From Lachnospiraceae bacterium (GTDB lineage: Bacteria > Bacillota > Clostridia > Lachnospirales > Lachnospiraceae), in contig JAEEYF010000041.1 of assembly GCA_016291655.1 (NCBI GenBank), positions 1-64,000 on the forward strand: a stretch of 64,000 nucleotides of DNA, written 5' to 3'. A program made the position numbers and the translations under genes. Below are positions 8,344 through 16,935 of the stretch, piece by piece. A model generated the notes under the pieces. The model was not told the origin of the DNA. It made no database searches and saw only the letters and a list, made by a program, of their open reading frames with translations. Positions within the stretch are counted from its first letter, which is position 1; every line of letters begins with the position of its first letter.

Positions 8344-9709
8344 AGCATTCCCTGATAAGATTTATGGAAATCTGCCTCTCGCCCGCATCCGTGCAGGAAT
8401 CGAGTGCATGTCTTACATACTCCATCACTTCCGTGTGTGTCGAAAGCATTACGGGAAGTTCTCTTAAAAGCTGAGCCATAACCGCGCGGTTCTTGAGCCT
8501 TCCGCCGTTTTTGAAGAGTTCCTCCAGATCCTTGGCAAATTCGGTTTTTACCTTTTCCAGATAAGCATCATCAATGGTGGATTCTTCCTCAATGAGTTCC
8601 GCAAAGGTGCTCTCTCCGCAAAGCCTGCAGGTCATCAGCAGTCTTTCAAACTGCACGGTGAGCATGAGTTCCTCAACCTGCTTTCTGTAATGTTCTTTGA
8701 TCACCAGCAGTACCGATTCCTCATCGTTGATCCTTTCGTTCAATTTTTCGATACGTCCTTCCGTACCGCCGAAAAGCTTGTCATAGTCAGCTTCTCCGGA
8801 AATGAGGTTTTTGATTATATCTAAGACCTTCTCGCAATTCTTCTCACCTTCCGCAGTAAAGTACTGTCTTGTAAGAAGCACCGCCAGCAAAGCATTTGCA
8901 AGCTCCTGCAGATCCGTCAGTTCATCCGCCAGATCCGAAACAAGGTTTGAAGCTATCCTGTAATCATCCCTGAGATCAAAGAATCTCTGCGCCTCTATCT
9001 CGGAATAATCCGCGGTTCTGAGTTCCTCCAGCAGCTCGTTCACATTCTCATATACGTCAAACTTTTTGTCGGTCCTGTACATTCCCGATGCGGAACGAAG
9101 CATATAATCAAAGGTATCTATGGCCTTCTTGTCGGAATTCGAATAAAGCGAAAAGGTGGTATCCACCAGATCCTGTATCTTGCCTTTGGTGAGTCTGATG
9201 GGGAGGCACGAGATCGCAGTCTTGATCCTCTCGTTTATCAAAGCGTTCTCCTCGTCCTTGAAGATCCACTTCAGTATCTCTCTTGCAATATCATCATTAG
9301 CGGTCTCTTCGTTTCTCACATATTCAAACTTAGGCTCAAGGCGGTTGAGAATGTACTCATAGATGACCAGATCGTCCACCAGCGCGGTAACCGCTTCCAT
9401 TCTGTGTCTGATGGTCTCTCTCACCGTTATGGTTCTCTCAACGGAAGCCTTGTTGTCTTCCGGGCTGAACTTGCCCTCGCAGAGTTTCCTGATCTCCTCA
9501 AGCAGGATGTCATATAGTTCCTGATCGTGCTTGTCAAGCTTGGTATCGTCATAATCGCTCTTATCGATCTGCATGGAAAGCGACATTGCGAGGTTATGAA
9601 GTGCAAATTCCCCGTAAAGAGAAGCCATTGAACTTAAATAAACGGGAATATTGATTTCAAGATTTTTCCCTTTTCTGATCTCATTTTCAATATCTTTGAT
9701 ATCTGACAT
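8336..9709 (-). CDS. Helical protein of unknown function, first gene of the gerW operon
   Basis: A 457-residue soluble, acidic, almost entirely helical protein with no signal peptide or membrane segment. Heptad-like acidic runs (EELRTADYSEIEAQRFFDLRDDYR and similar) suggest a helical-bundle scaffold. I do not recognise a family. SD is GGAG, 8 bases before the ATG; a good promoter lies at 9740-9768. It leads an operon with a 92-residue protein, DUF2953 and gerW, so a sporulation or envelope link is possible but inferred only from position. Confidence 0.75.
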   Translation of the reverse strand: MSDIKDIENEIRKGKNLEINIPVYLSSMASLYGEFALHNLAMSLSMQIDKSDYDDTKLDKHDQELYDILLEEIRKLCEGKFSPEDNKASVERTITVRETIRHRMEAVTALVDDLVIYEYILNRLEPKFEYVRNEETANDDIAREILKWIFKDEENALINERIKTAISCLPIRLTKGKIQDLVDTTFSLYSNSDKKAIDTFDYMLRSASGMYRTDKKFDVYENVNELLEELRTADYSEIEAQRFFDLRDDYRIASNLVSDLADELTDLQELANALLAVLLTRQYFTAEGEKNCEKVLDIIKNLISGEADYDKLFGGTEGRIEKLNERINDEESVLLVIKEHYRKQVEELMLTVQFERLLMTCRLCGESTFAELIEEESTIDDAYLEKVKTEFAKDLEELFKNGGRLKNRAVMAQLLRELPVMLSTHTEVMEYVRHALDSCTDAGERQISINLIRECYD

Positions 9710-9739
9710 AGTATCATCTCCGGATTAAAATTTGGATTT

Positions 9740-9768
9740 ATTTTAACATAAAACGCGGGAGGTAGCAA
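9740..9768 (-). promoter_or_regulatory. Promoter of the 457-residue protein/gerW operon
   Basis: On the minus strand TTGCTA (complement of 9763-9768), 17-base spacer, TAAAAT (complement of 9740-9745), 30 bases before the ATG. Confidence 0.55.
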
Positions 9769-9815
9769 TAATATAAAGCCATTCAAACAGGTGGATCGAT
9801 CACTGTTCGGGTCCC

Positions 9816-9851
9816 GTCAAAAAACCCGTTACGGATCTCTCGGTAACGGGT
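9816..9851 (-). terminator. Rho-independent terminator after the rhomboid-like gene
   Basis: Arms ACCCGTTAC (9824-9832) and GTAACGGGT (9843-9851), perfect 9 bp, followed on the minus strand by TTTTTT. It lies 15 bases past the stop at 9867. Confidence 0.9.
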
Positions 9852-9866
9852 GCATTATTATATGCC

Positions 9867-10838
9867 TTATATTCTTTTTACGTGGGTGTGTGTATACAGA
9901 TGGTCCATACAATACTCATAGTTTCCGTCGCACTTGGTGCAGAATCTGAACTCTATATCACCGTCAAGCTCCGTTCTTCCGCAGATAGCACATTTATGTC
10001 TTGTAATGACCGTCTTTCCTTCGTGAGTCGCTTCGCGTCCCATGTTGACCTTTGCCCAGCGTACTTTGTTTCTGTATTCCCGCTGTCTCCTGAAATCGGA
10101 AGGTCGTCTTTTCCCGAATATATCCTTTGTGGTAAAGAAGAAGATCAGGAAATTCAGCAGCGACATCAATATGATCACCACATCGTACCATCTTCCGCCT
10201 GCCAGAGACAGGATCATCATCAGTCCCAGGAATGCCGCTTCGATGATACCCAGTATCTTAACCCTTACAGGAATGATAAACATGATCAAAACCTGCATAT
10301 TGGGGAATGTCGAAGCATATGCCAGGAAAATGGACATGCAGATGTAAAACGTTGAAACGCCCATAAACCAGGAACCGGGAAGTGCCACAATATTGTTTCC
10401 TTCAACGTAGCCGGAATAAGCAAAAAGTTCCTCCGCTTTGAACAGTCCTTCTTTAATCTCATCCGCAAACTGAATATATGCAATGCCGTATATGATAAAG
10501 CTTCCCAATATGGTGAATATTATCCCTGAGAAAATGTAAACATTGTACCTGAAATCACCCCAGACGCTTTCCATTGACCGTCCTATGGAATAGTAAAAGT
10601 ACAGCATGATAATGGTCCAAAAGCTCAGATTCTCCGGCGGAATGAATACCCAGCTCAAAATCCTCCAAACCTGTCCGTGAACGATCATATACGGATTCAG
10701 CGACAACCATTGCAGCGCATCCGCATTGATGAACTGAATGATATAGCCCACTATATAACATACGATCAGGATCAAAGAAAGATTCGGGATCGCATATTTC
10801 CCGTATTTTCTTTCAAGTTTAAACAGCAGTCTGCCCAT
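9867..10838 (-). CDS. Rhomboid-like membrane protein lacking the catalytic histidine, with zinc ribbon
   Basis: A 323-residue polytopic protein. The first loop reads HGQVWRILSWVF (residues 54-65), the rhomboid L1 signature, and a GVS at 160-162 occupies the position of the catalytic serine motif. Where rhomboid proteases carry the helix-6 histidine the sequence is AGGRWYDVV with no His, so proteolysis is unlikely. A cytosolic tail from residue 240 carries two CxxC pairs (Cys283/286 and Cys300/303), a probable zinc ribbon. The ATG at 10838 is 5 bases after GAGG; the upstream GTG lacks spacing. Partner unknown. Confidence 0.75.
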   Translation of the reverse strand: MGRLLFKLERKYGKYAIPNLSLILIVCYIVGYIIQFINADALQWLSLNPYMIVHGQVWRILSWVFIPPENLSFWTIIMLYFYYSIGRSMESVWGDFRYNVYIFSGIIFTILGSFIIYGIAYIQFADEIKEGLFKAEELFAYSGYVEGNNIVALPGSWFMGVSTFYICMSIFLAYASTFPNMQVLIMFIIPVRVKILGIIEAAFLGLMMILSLAGGRWYDVVIILMSLLNFLIFFFTTKDIFGKRRPSDFRRQREYRNKVRWAKVNMGREATHEGKTVITRHKCAICGRTELDGDIEFRFCTKCDGNYEYCMDHLYTHTHVKRI

Positions 10839-10885
10839 AAGCACCTCATATTATAAATCAATTATTATCCGTATTTCCCCTACGG

Positions 10886-11827
10886 TTAGTTTTCAAATTC
10901 CGCAACCATTGCTTTATCATTGATCTCACCATAGGTCTCTCCCTCTGTTTTGGTGACGATCTTAAGCTTTAGCATCAGGATCACTCCAACGACAGAAAGT
11001 GCTCCCAACACATAAAATACAACTGTTCCGACTGTTTCGACAGTTTCTTTTCCCTGTAGAAGCGAAAGCAGCTGCCCCGTCAGATTGATAATGAAATGAG
11101 TGAACACGCCGGCCCATACGCTCTTGAATTTAATAACGATGATCGCAAGGACAACACCGAGAACAGTTGCATATATAACCTGAACCATTACACCTGCGAA
11201 ACCTGTAAGACTCGCATTGGAAAGATGCATTAATCCGAAAGCCAACGATGAAATGATCACCGCAGCGATATCGCTCATATGCCTTCTTCCGTAATTCAGA
11301 GCAACGCCTCTTATGATAAGGTCCTCACATATCGGCGCGGCAAATACGACCAGTAAAAACATCGGGATCGAAGTTGTTCCCGTTCCTGTCAAGCCCTCGG
11401 AAAGGGCCTCATACTCTTCGCTTATGCTTTCGGGCAGAATGGATAAAATCCCCCCAAGGCAAAGGCTCACGATCACCTGCAATCCTATACCGCACATTAC
11501 AAGAAAACCGATCTTCTTAAGCTTAAAAGCTTTGGAAACGGGCACTTCAATCCGGCGTATCTTTCTCCACCAGAAAAAAGCGATCAGTGCGACAATAATA
11601 TCCGCGATCAGAGACAGTACAGCAATAAAATCGCCTATTTCCAAACCTTCCTGCATCGCTGTCATGTCATACATATTCGTTCCGTCGACGCTTGCCTTAA
11701 TAGCAAATATAACTCCGTAAATAACCGAACCCATAACACTGATCAACCCACTTACAAGCAGCATTACCAATACGGGAGCGATCATTAAGACAACTCCCAA
11801 AACTGCATTTTTATCCTTTTCTTCCAT
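10886..11827 (-). CDS. CPBP (Abi) family intramembrane metalloprotease
   Basis: A 313-residue membrane protein with about eight hydrophobic segments. CPBP motifs: Glu168-Asp169-LII-Arg173 (normally EExxxR, so the second Glu is Asp), FGLMH ending at His201, and HFIIN with His244 and Asn248. The family, related to Rce1, includes prenyl-protein proteases and bacteriocin self-immunity proteins. It has its own promoter at 11891-11919 and SD GGAGAG. The Asp substitution could weaken activity but keeps an acidic ligand. It is 47 bases upstream of the rhomboid-like gene and may be cotranscribed with it. Confidence 0.85.
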   Translation of the reverse strand: MEEKDKNAVLGVVLMIAPVLVMLLVSGLISVMGSVIYGVIFAIKASVDGTNMYDMTAMQEGLEIGDFIAVLSLIADIIVALIAFFWWRKIRRIEVPVSKAFKLKKIGFLVMCGIGLQVIVSLCLGGILSILPESISEEYEALSEGLTGTGTTSIPMFLLVVFAAPICEDLIIRGVALNYGRRHMSDIAAVIISSLAFGLMHLSNASLTGFAGVMVQVIYATVLGVVLAIIVIKFKSVWAGVFTHFIINLTGQLLSLLQGKETVETVGTVVFYVLGALSVVGVILMLKLKIVTKTEGETYGEINDKAMVAEFEN

Positions 11828-11890
11828 TTCTCTCTCCTTTTTTTGTAAACTCCTCTTTTATCCGTCCAAAAAGACCGATATCAAATGGGA

Positions 11891-11919
11891 ATTATATCAA
11901 ACCCATATACTCATGACAA
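11891..11919 (-). promoter_or_regulatory. Promoter of the CPBP gene
   Basis: TTGTCA (complement of 11914-11919), 17-base spacer, TATAAT (complement of 11891-11896). The 5' leader is about 55 bases. Confidence 0.7.
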
Positions 11920-11966
11920 TTAAACTAATATAAATTTTTCATACCGTTCGGGCATTCGCTCAAAGA

Positions 11967-12009
11967 GTAAAAAAACAGAGCCCTGAGACATAGTCCTCAG
12001 TACTCTGTT
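11967..12009 (-). terminator. Rho-independent terminator of arfA
   Basis: Arms AACAGAG (11974-11980) and CTCTGTT (12003-12009) enclose a further CTGAG/CTCAG pairing; the minus-strand transcript continues with TTTTTTT. It begins 12 bases past the arfA stop. Confidence 0.85.
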
Positions 12010-12020
12010 ATTATCTCTTA

Positions 12021-13499
12021 TTATTTTCTTACCTTAAGCTTAACAACACTGCAAGCAGGCATGGTGAATGCGATCCCGTCGTTTGTCTTCTTGAAATCCG
12101 CAAACTCTTTGATAACAACTTCATTCTGCTTGTCAAAAGTATTATATGCGCCCATGTCTGCTGTGATCACGCTGCCCTCGATATCCTTGAAGTCATAATC
12201 GGTAATAACCGCATCGATTTTTCTTTCTTCCGTAGCCGAAAGATTTGCGACCGTGATAGTAAGACTTCCGTCCTCCCCCTTAGACACAGATTCGTACAGA
12301 TCTTCCACCTTGTTCTCTTCTGTTCCTATCGTTGTCTTTTCAACGGAGCTCTGAACAAGAGTCGCATCCTGATGGTCTGCATACATCTTGAATACATAGT
12401 AAGTCGGTGTCTTAACCATCTTGGCGCCTTCCGTCAGGATCACTGACTGAAGGACATTGACCAGCTGAGCTATGTTTGCCATTCTGATCCTGTCTGAGTG
12501 CTTATTGAAGATGTTAAGTGTGGTAGCCGCTACTATAGCATCTCTCATGGTGTTCTGCTGATAAAGGAAACCGGGATTAGTTCCGGGTTCAACATCATAC
12601 CAGGTACCCCATTCATCGAAAACGATCCCTACTCTCTTTGCCGGATCATACTTGTCCATAACGGCAATATGATTTTTCAGCAATTCATCGGTAAAGGTCA
12701 TCACCTTGAGAGTAAGATAATACTCATTCTCATCGAAGCCTGTGGCAGCGCCCTTTGAGCCCGCCCAGCCGTGAGGGACCGTATAGTAATGTAAAGATAT
12801 GCCGTCCATATAATTGCCGGCGAGCTTCATTAACGTATCCATCCAGTTGTAATCCGCTCCGTTGGGACCGCAGGCGATCTTGTATATTCTCGGTCCGCCG
12901 TAATTTCTCACATAGGTCTGATAGCGACGATACTCGTTTGCATAGTATTCCGGAGTCATGTTTCCGCCGCAGCCCCAGTTTTCATTACCTACACCAAAGA
13001 AATCAACCTTCCAGGGCTCATCATGTCCGTTTGCCTTTCTGAGATCTGCCATGGGGGAAACGCCTTCAAAGGTCATGTACTCAACCCACTCGCTCATTTC
13101 CTGAACTGTACCTGAGCCAACGTTCCCGTTAACATAGGTCTCGCAGCCTATCTGACGGCAAAGTTCCATGAACTCATGTGTTCCGAAGCTGTTGTCTTCA
13201 AGAACACCGCCCCAATGAGTGTTGATCATCTTCTTTCTTTTTTCCTTGGACCCGATACCATCCTTCCAATGGTACTCGTCCGCAAAACAACCGCCGGGCC
13301 AGCGAAGAACCGGAAGCTTCATTTCCTTGAGAGCTTCGACAACGTCCTTACGCATTCCGTTGACATTGGGAATTTCAGAATTCTCACCCACATAAAGGCC
13401 TTCATAAATGCATCTGCCGAGATGTTCCGAAAAATGTCCCTGAATCTCCCTGTTGATCTTACTGAGTTCAACATTGGGATTAATATACATCTTAGCCAT
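12021..13499 (-). CDS. arfA: Alpha-L-arabinofuranosidase, GH51
   Basis: A 492-residue enzyme hydrolysing terminal alpha-L-arabinofuranosyl residues from arabinan and arabinoxylan fragments. GH51 hallmarks: [13 protein letters not shown] near residue 66, acid/base Glu173 in GVGNENWG, nucleophile Glu296 in FDEWG, and a C-terminal beta-sandwich. No signal peptide, so it acts in the cytoplasm on imported oligosaccharides. The second ATG (13499) is taken as start because GGAGG lies 6 bases before it and abuts the first ATG. Transcribed alone: own promoter, operator-like palindrome and terminator. Confidence 0.95.
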   Translation of the reverse strand: MAKMYINPNVELSKINREIQGHFSEHLGRCIYEGLYVGENSEIPNVNGMRKDVVEALKEMKLPVLRWPGGCFADEYHWKDGIGSKEKRKKMINTHWGGVLEDNSFGTHEFMELCRQIGCETYVNGNVGSGTVQEMSEWVEYMTFEGVSPMADLRKANGHDEPWKVDFFGVGNENWGCGGNMTPEYYANEYRRYQTYVRNYGGPRIYKIACGPNGADYNWMDTLMKLAGNYMDGISLHYYTVPHGWAGSKGAATGFDENEYYLTLKVMTFTDELLKNHIAVMDKYDPAKRVGIVFDEWGTWYDVEPGTNPGFLYQQNTMRDAIVAATTLNIFNKHSDRIRMANIAQLVNVLQSVILTEGAKMVKTPTYYVFKMYADHQDATLVQSSVEKTTIGTEENKVEDLYESVSKGEDGSLTITVANLSATEERKIDAVITDYDFKDIEGSVITADMGAYNTFDKQNEVVIKEFADFKKTNDGIAFTMPACSVVKLKVRK

Positions 13500-13519
13500 T
13501 TTCATCCTCCATTAAAGAG

Positions 13520-13545
13520 TTTATTTTAGTGAACGCTAAAATATT
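13520..13545 (-). promoter_or_regulatory. Operator-like palindrome just downstream of the arfA promoter
   Basis: Near-perfect inverted repeat TATTTTAGTG / CGCTAAAATA (13522-13531, 13534-13543; one mismatch, centre AA), lying between the -10 box and the ribosome binding site. Placement fits a repressor roadblock responding to arabinose or its oligomers. The regulator (LacI- or AraR-like) is not in the window. Confidence 0.55.
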
Positions 13546-13559
13546 AAACTTTCAAATAA

Positions 13560-13588
13560 AGAATAGACCATTTTTAGATGTATGTCAA
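13560..13588 (-). promoter_or_regulatory. Promoter of arfA
   Basis: Consensus TTGACA (complement of 13583-13588), 17-base spacer, TATTCT (complement of 13560-13565). Confidence 0.75.
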
Positions 13589-13618
13589 GAAAAAAAATCG
13601 TGGTTTATTCCGCGATTT
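13589..13618 (-). terminator. Terminator of rhaD, T-rich on both sides
   Basis: Stem AAATCGTGG (13595-13603) and CCGCGATTT (13610-13618), 9 bp with one G-U, loop 6; T-run on either strand. It lies 18 bases past the rhaD stop and abuts the arfA -35 box. Confidence 0.8.
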
Positions 13619-13635
13619 TTTTAATGAGTTACTAT

Positions 13636-14451
13636 TTACATATTTATGAAGTCTTTACGATAATCAACATCAAATCTTTCCGCAACCGCAACCAGTTCTT
13701 CGTCACGGATCGTATTCACTCTGGGAAGTCCTGCAGCAAGGAGATAAAGCTGTGCGGCTTTTTCAACCGTTTCGATGAGGCCGAAGGTTTCATCCATATC
13801 CTTGCCCGATCCGTATATGCCATGCATACCCCAGATCACAAGGCGATAATCCTCCATCTTTTCCGCCGTTGCCTCTCCGATCTCGTTTGTACCGCATACC
13901 ATCCAAGGGAGAACTCCGACTCCGTCGGGGAAAACGACGATGCATTCGGTACAGGTTTTCCAGAGAGCACGTGTAAAGGTTTTGTCATCGAGCTCAATTA
14001 CCTGATTCATAGCCAAAGTGTTGGTGGGATGACAATGCATTACCACTCTGTGCTCGGGATCCTTTCTCAGACGTACCATGTGTGTCATCAGGTGAGCGGG
14101 CAATTCGCTTGTAAACTTTCCGCCGTCCTTGTAGCCCCAAAGAAGTTCGGCATTGTTACCGTCCTTTGCGATCCTGATGATCCCGAGGTTTGTCTCCGGA
14201 TCAAATTCAACATTTTTAAAATATTTGCCTGTTCCGGTCACGATAAAGATCTTTCCGATCAGTGACTGTGCAGCAAACCCGAGAGGTATTGTTCTTAAAA
14301 CCTTTGTAAGATCGAGATACTCTCCCACAACCTCTTCATCAAGCATCATGCTGATGTTTCCGCCGTTTCTCTCATCCCATCCGAGACGATACATGTTGGC
14401 GGTGGTCCTCATCATTTCCTGTACAAAGGGTGCTTCAAAAATACTTTTCAT
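13636..14451 (-). CDS. rhaD: Rhamnulose-1-phosphate aldolase
   Basis: A 271-residue class II zinc aldolase cleaving L-rhamnulose 1-phosphate to dihydroxyacetone phosphate and L-lactaldehyde. Zinc ligands of the family are visible as His139 and His141 (HCHPTN) and His210 (WGMHGIYGSG), with the catalytic Glu116 in SELPAH; RNGGNIS at 28-34 is the N-terminal signature. Length matches the family. SD AGGAAG precedes the ATG. No rhaA or rhaB lies nearby, so the rhamnose pathway is split or this is a satellite copy. Upstream lies the SH3 membrane protein gene (29-base gap), so it may be read from that transcript. Confidence 0.95.
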   Translation of the reverse strand: MKSIFEAPFVQEMMRTTANMYRLGWDERNGGNISMMLDEEVVGEYLDLTKVLRTIPLGFAAQSLIGKIFIVTGTGKYFKNVEFDPETNLGIIRIAKDGNNAELLWGYKDGGKFTSELPAHLMTHMVRLRKDPEHRVVMHCHPTNTLAMNQVIELDDKTFTRALWKTCTECIVVFPDGVGVLPWMVCGTNEIGEATAEKMEDYRLVIWGMHGIYGSGKDMDETFGLIETVEKAAQLYLLAAGLPRVNTIRDEELVAVAERFDVDYRKDFINM

Positions 14452-14480
14452 ATATCTTCCTGCTTTCTTTATGTTAAGAT

Positions 14481-15527
14481 TTAGAGCTTACTGATTATAT
14501 GCTTGGCGGCGGCATTTTCCTTATCGATAACACGCACCTCGTCGCCGAATCTGATCTCAATGCTGAGCGGATCCGAATTGTCAACGACATAGCCTTCGCC
14601 AAAGAATCTATGACCGATCCTGTCATTCACCTGCAACTGATTAAGCATTTCGAGTGCACGTTCGTTTTCTTCGGCCATCCGCTCCAAAGCCTCCTGCCGT
14701 TCTTTTTCCTCGGCCTCGGCAATTCTTTGCCGCTCAGCCTCTGCTCTCGCTTCGGCTTCAGCCTTTTCTTCGGCACTGATCTCCGGAACTGTGCTCACCG
14801 CAAGAGTTCTTTCCATTTCCTCCCGCCTGCGCTTTCCGACAAATCTCATGGAATTTCCGTCCTCTGCGGCTATGGCCCTTTCTTTAAAGAAGTCATATAT
14901 TCCGAAGATCAAACATATAACAACAATAATAGTGATTATGATCAAAGGAGCGGTCCACGGTGGTGTGGAAGTAACCTGCGTTCCCATACCCGGTTTCGGG
15001 GGAGTGGGCGTCGGCGTATTGGTAGGTGTGGGTGTGTTGGTCGGAACATCCGGCTCGGGAGTCGGCGTAGGTGTGTAAGGCACGAGTGGCGTGGGTGTCG
15101 GAAGCGGAATAGCCGGATCGCCCGTCTTTCTGGTATAATGAGCATTGATATATCCATGAAATTCTATATCTTCATTTACCCAGCGGACCTCATACCAAAG
15201 GTCAACAGAACCGTCCTCATAGGTCGCTGTACACTCTCTCATTACCGCTACCAGGTCGTTTTTCTTAAGTGATACCGATTTTCCTGTCACGGGATGCTTT
15301 ATTTTTTTAAAGGATGTACCCGGACCGGTTCTGACATTCAATGTAGTTGTTATACTTACTACAAAAGCCTCTGCGTTCTCGGTTTCTTCAGTCAGTTCAT
15401 ATGTGGGTTCCGTTTCGGCAAAGACCAAAGTGTCATCCCATAATAAAGACAGAACCAAGACAACACATATCGTTTTGCACGCGGTAATCAAAAACTTTTT
15501 CAGTTTCATACCGATAATTCTGTGCAT
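14481..15527 (-). CDS. SH3-domain membrane protein with Thr-Pro stalk and Tudor-like tail
   Basis: A 348-residue protein from the ATG at 15527 (AAGGGG upstream). Order: signal sequence with hydrophobic core (about residues 8-28, ending VFAETEP), bacterial SH3 domain (TTLNVRTGPGTSFKKIKHP, about 45-115), Thr-Pro-rich stalk (125-170), a second membrane helix (about 180-205), a charged Glu/Ala-rich coiled coil (230-290), and a C-terminal module (VNDRIGHRFFGEGYVV) resembling the Tudor-like C-terminal domain of PcrA/UvrD helicases. Thus an outside SH3 sensor is joined to a cytosolic coiled coil. Its reading frame starts just after the stop of the upstream ATPase, suggesting they work together. Function unknown. 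Confidence 0.75.
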   Translation of the reverse strand: MHRIIGMKLKKFLITACKTICVVLVLSLLWDDTLVFAETEPTYELTEETENAEAFVVSITTTLNVRTGPGTSFKKIKHPVTGKSVSLKKNDLVAVMRECTATYEDGSVDLWYEVRWVNEDIEFHGYINAHYTRKTGDPAIPLPTPTPLVPYTPTPTPEPDVPTNTPTPTNTPTPTPPKPGMGTQVTSTPPWTAPLIIITIIVVICLIFGIYDFFKERAIAAEDGNSMRFVGKRRREEMERTLAVSTVPEISAEEKAEAEARAEAERQRIAEAEEKERQEALERMAEENERALEMLNQLQVNDRIGHRFFGEGYVVDNSDPLSIEIRFGDEVRVIDKENAAAKHIISKL

Positions 15528-15549
15528 ACAGTGTTCCCCTTTCTGCATC

Positions 15550-16920
15550 TTATAATTCATCCATATTGATAAGATTTATCTTGTCATAGGCCGCGGCAAC
15601 CTTAATGTCCTGACCGAAGCCCGACTTGGCAAAGATATATATCTCGTCTGCATTAACCCCGGCGATCCTCATCAGCTCACGGCATTTTCTGAGTTCCGAG
15701 CTGTTCATCGGAGTAGACTTAAAGCTGCAGAAGGCAACAATTGTATGCCCCTCCTCATCTCTTCCGATCACATCGATGTCTCCGGCTTTGCCGTACCATC
15801 TGCCCCATTTTTCGTACTTTCTTCCGAACTTGCCCAGATCCGACATAAGCTTCATATACTCGAAACATACACCTGCGTATCTTTCTCTCATAAAATTATC
15901 CAGGTCGTAGGCAATGATATTGTCATATACTTCCTTCTCCATTCCACGATCAAGCATAGACATGTTGGGGAAAACGTAACGATACCAGAAACACAGGTAG
16001 TTGTCCTTAATGCAATACATGCCTTTCTTGACATCATCATGTGAACCGGTCTCAACGGAGAAGACCTTTTCAACCACATCAAGCGCGATCAGGTTTTTAA
16101 GATAAACGCTGATCTTTGCTCTGGAAAAGCCTGTCCTTACATATATGTCATTCAGCTTCCAGTTACCCGCCGCCAGCGTGGCAAGTATGGCATTGTAAGC
16201 CGGAAGCTCACGAAGCTCGCTTTTAAGGAAACGCTCCGCTTCGTTTCGCAGCAGTCCTCTCTTGTAAAGAAAGATCCTCAGGATGTTTTCCTTAACGTTA
16301 AGTTTTTCGCTCCAATAATCCAACAGTCCGGGAACTCCGCCGAGAATACCGCCGGCATATATGGTCTGATCGATGGGCATATTGGGGAAGCGATCAAGAA
16401 GTTCAACAAACGCAAGTTCCCTGAGCTTTATAATGCCCGCAAGGGTTCTTGCTGCCTGTCCCAGATCTTCCACCAGTGAATTTTCCACCCAGTTAACGGA
16501 AGAACTCAGGAAAAGGAACATTACCTTTCCTTCCGTCTCCGCTTCCTTCATGATAGCTATGAACGCATTCTTAAACGCTTCTCCCACAGTGATCATGTAC
16601 TGGAACTCATCGATAACAAAAACCGTCTTTTTATCCGGATTTCTCTCGATCGCCTGCTTAAAGCAACGATAATATGAAAATGCGGGCTCCTTTACATCAC
16701 ATGAACTGCCCGCCTCACCCGTAAATTGAAGCAGTTGCTCCTGCTCTGACAATTCCCTGGCAGAGTAGTAAACGGAAGGCAGGTTTTTCACAAACTCAAG
16801 AGCAAGCGATGTCTTTCCCATACCGTATCTTCCGTACAGGACTATCGCCTTGTTGCCCTCGCTTTCATAGCATTCAACTATCTGTTTTAATTCGTTGTTT
16901 CTCCCAACCACTTTTGTCAC
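15550..16920 (-). CDS. AAA-type ATPase with DUF234-like nuclease fold
   Basis: A 456-residue ATPase of the archaeal-type/DUF234 group. Walker A GRYGMGKTS at residues 30-38, Walker B VFVIDEFQ with Asp104-Glu105, a winged-helix region (WKLNDIYVRTGFSRAKISVYLKNL, about 265-290), and a C-terminal part (GRWYGKAGDIDVIGRDEEGHTIVAFCSFKS) reminiscent of the restriction-endonuclease-like DUF234 fold, though the usual catalytic lysine position reads F-K-S within CSFKS. Substrates of the family are unknown. The gene begins 15 bases after argS and is probably cotranscribed; the SH3 membrane protein follows. Confidence 0.85.
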   Translation of the reverse strand: MTKVVGRNNELKQIVECYESEGNKAIVLYGRYGMGKTSLALEFVKNLPSVYYSARELSEQEQLLQFTGEAGSSCDVKEPAFSYYRCFKQAIERNPDKKTVFVIDEFQYMITVGEAFKNAFIAIMKEAETEGKVMFLFLSSSVNWVENSLVEDLGQAARTLAGIIKLRELAFVELLDRFPNMPIDQTIYAGGILGGVPGLLDYWSEKLNVKENILRIFLYKRGLLRNEAERFLKSELRELPAYNAILATLAAGNWKLNDIYVRTGFSRAKISVYLKNLIALDVVEKVFSVETGSHDDVKKGMYCIKDNYLCFWYRYVFPNMSMLDRGMEKEVYDNIIAYDLDNFMRERYAGVCFEYMKLMSDLGKFGRKYEKWGRWYGKAGDIDVIGRDEEGHTIVAFCSFKSTPMNSSELRKCRELMRIAGVNADEIYIFAKSGFGQDIKVAAAYDKINLINMDEL

Positions 16921-16935
16921 CCCGATATAGATTAA

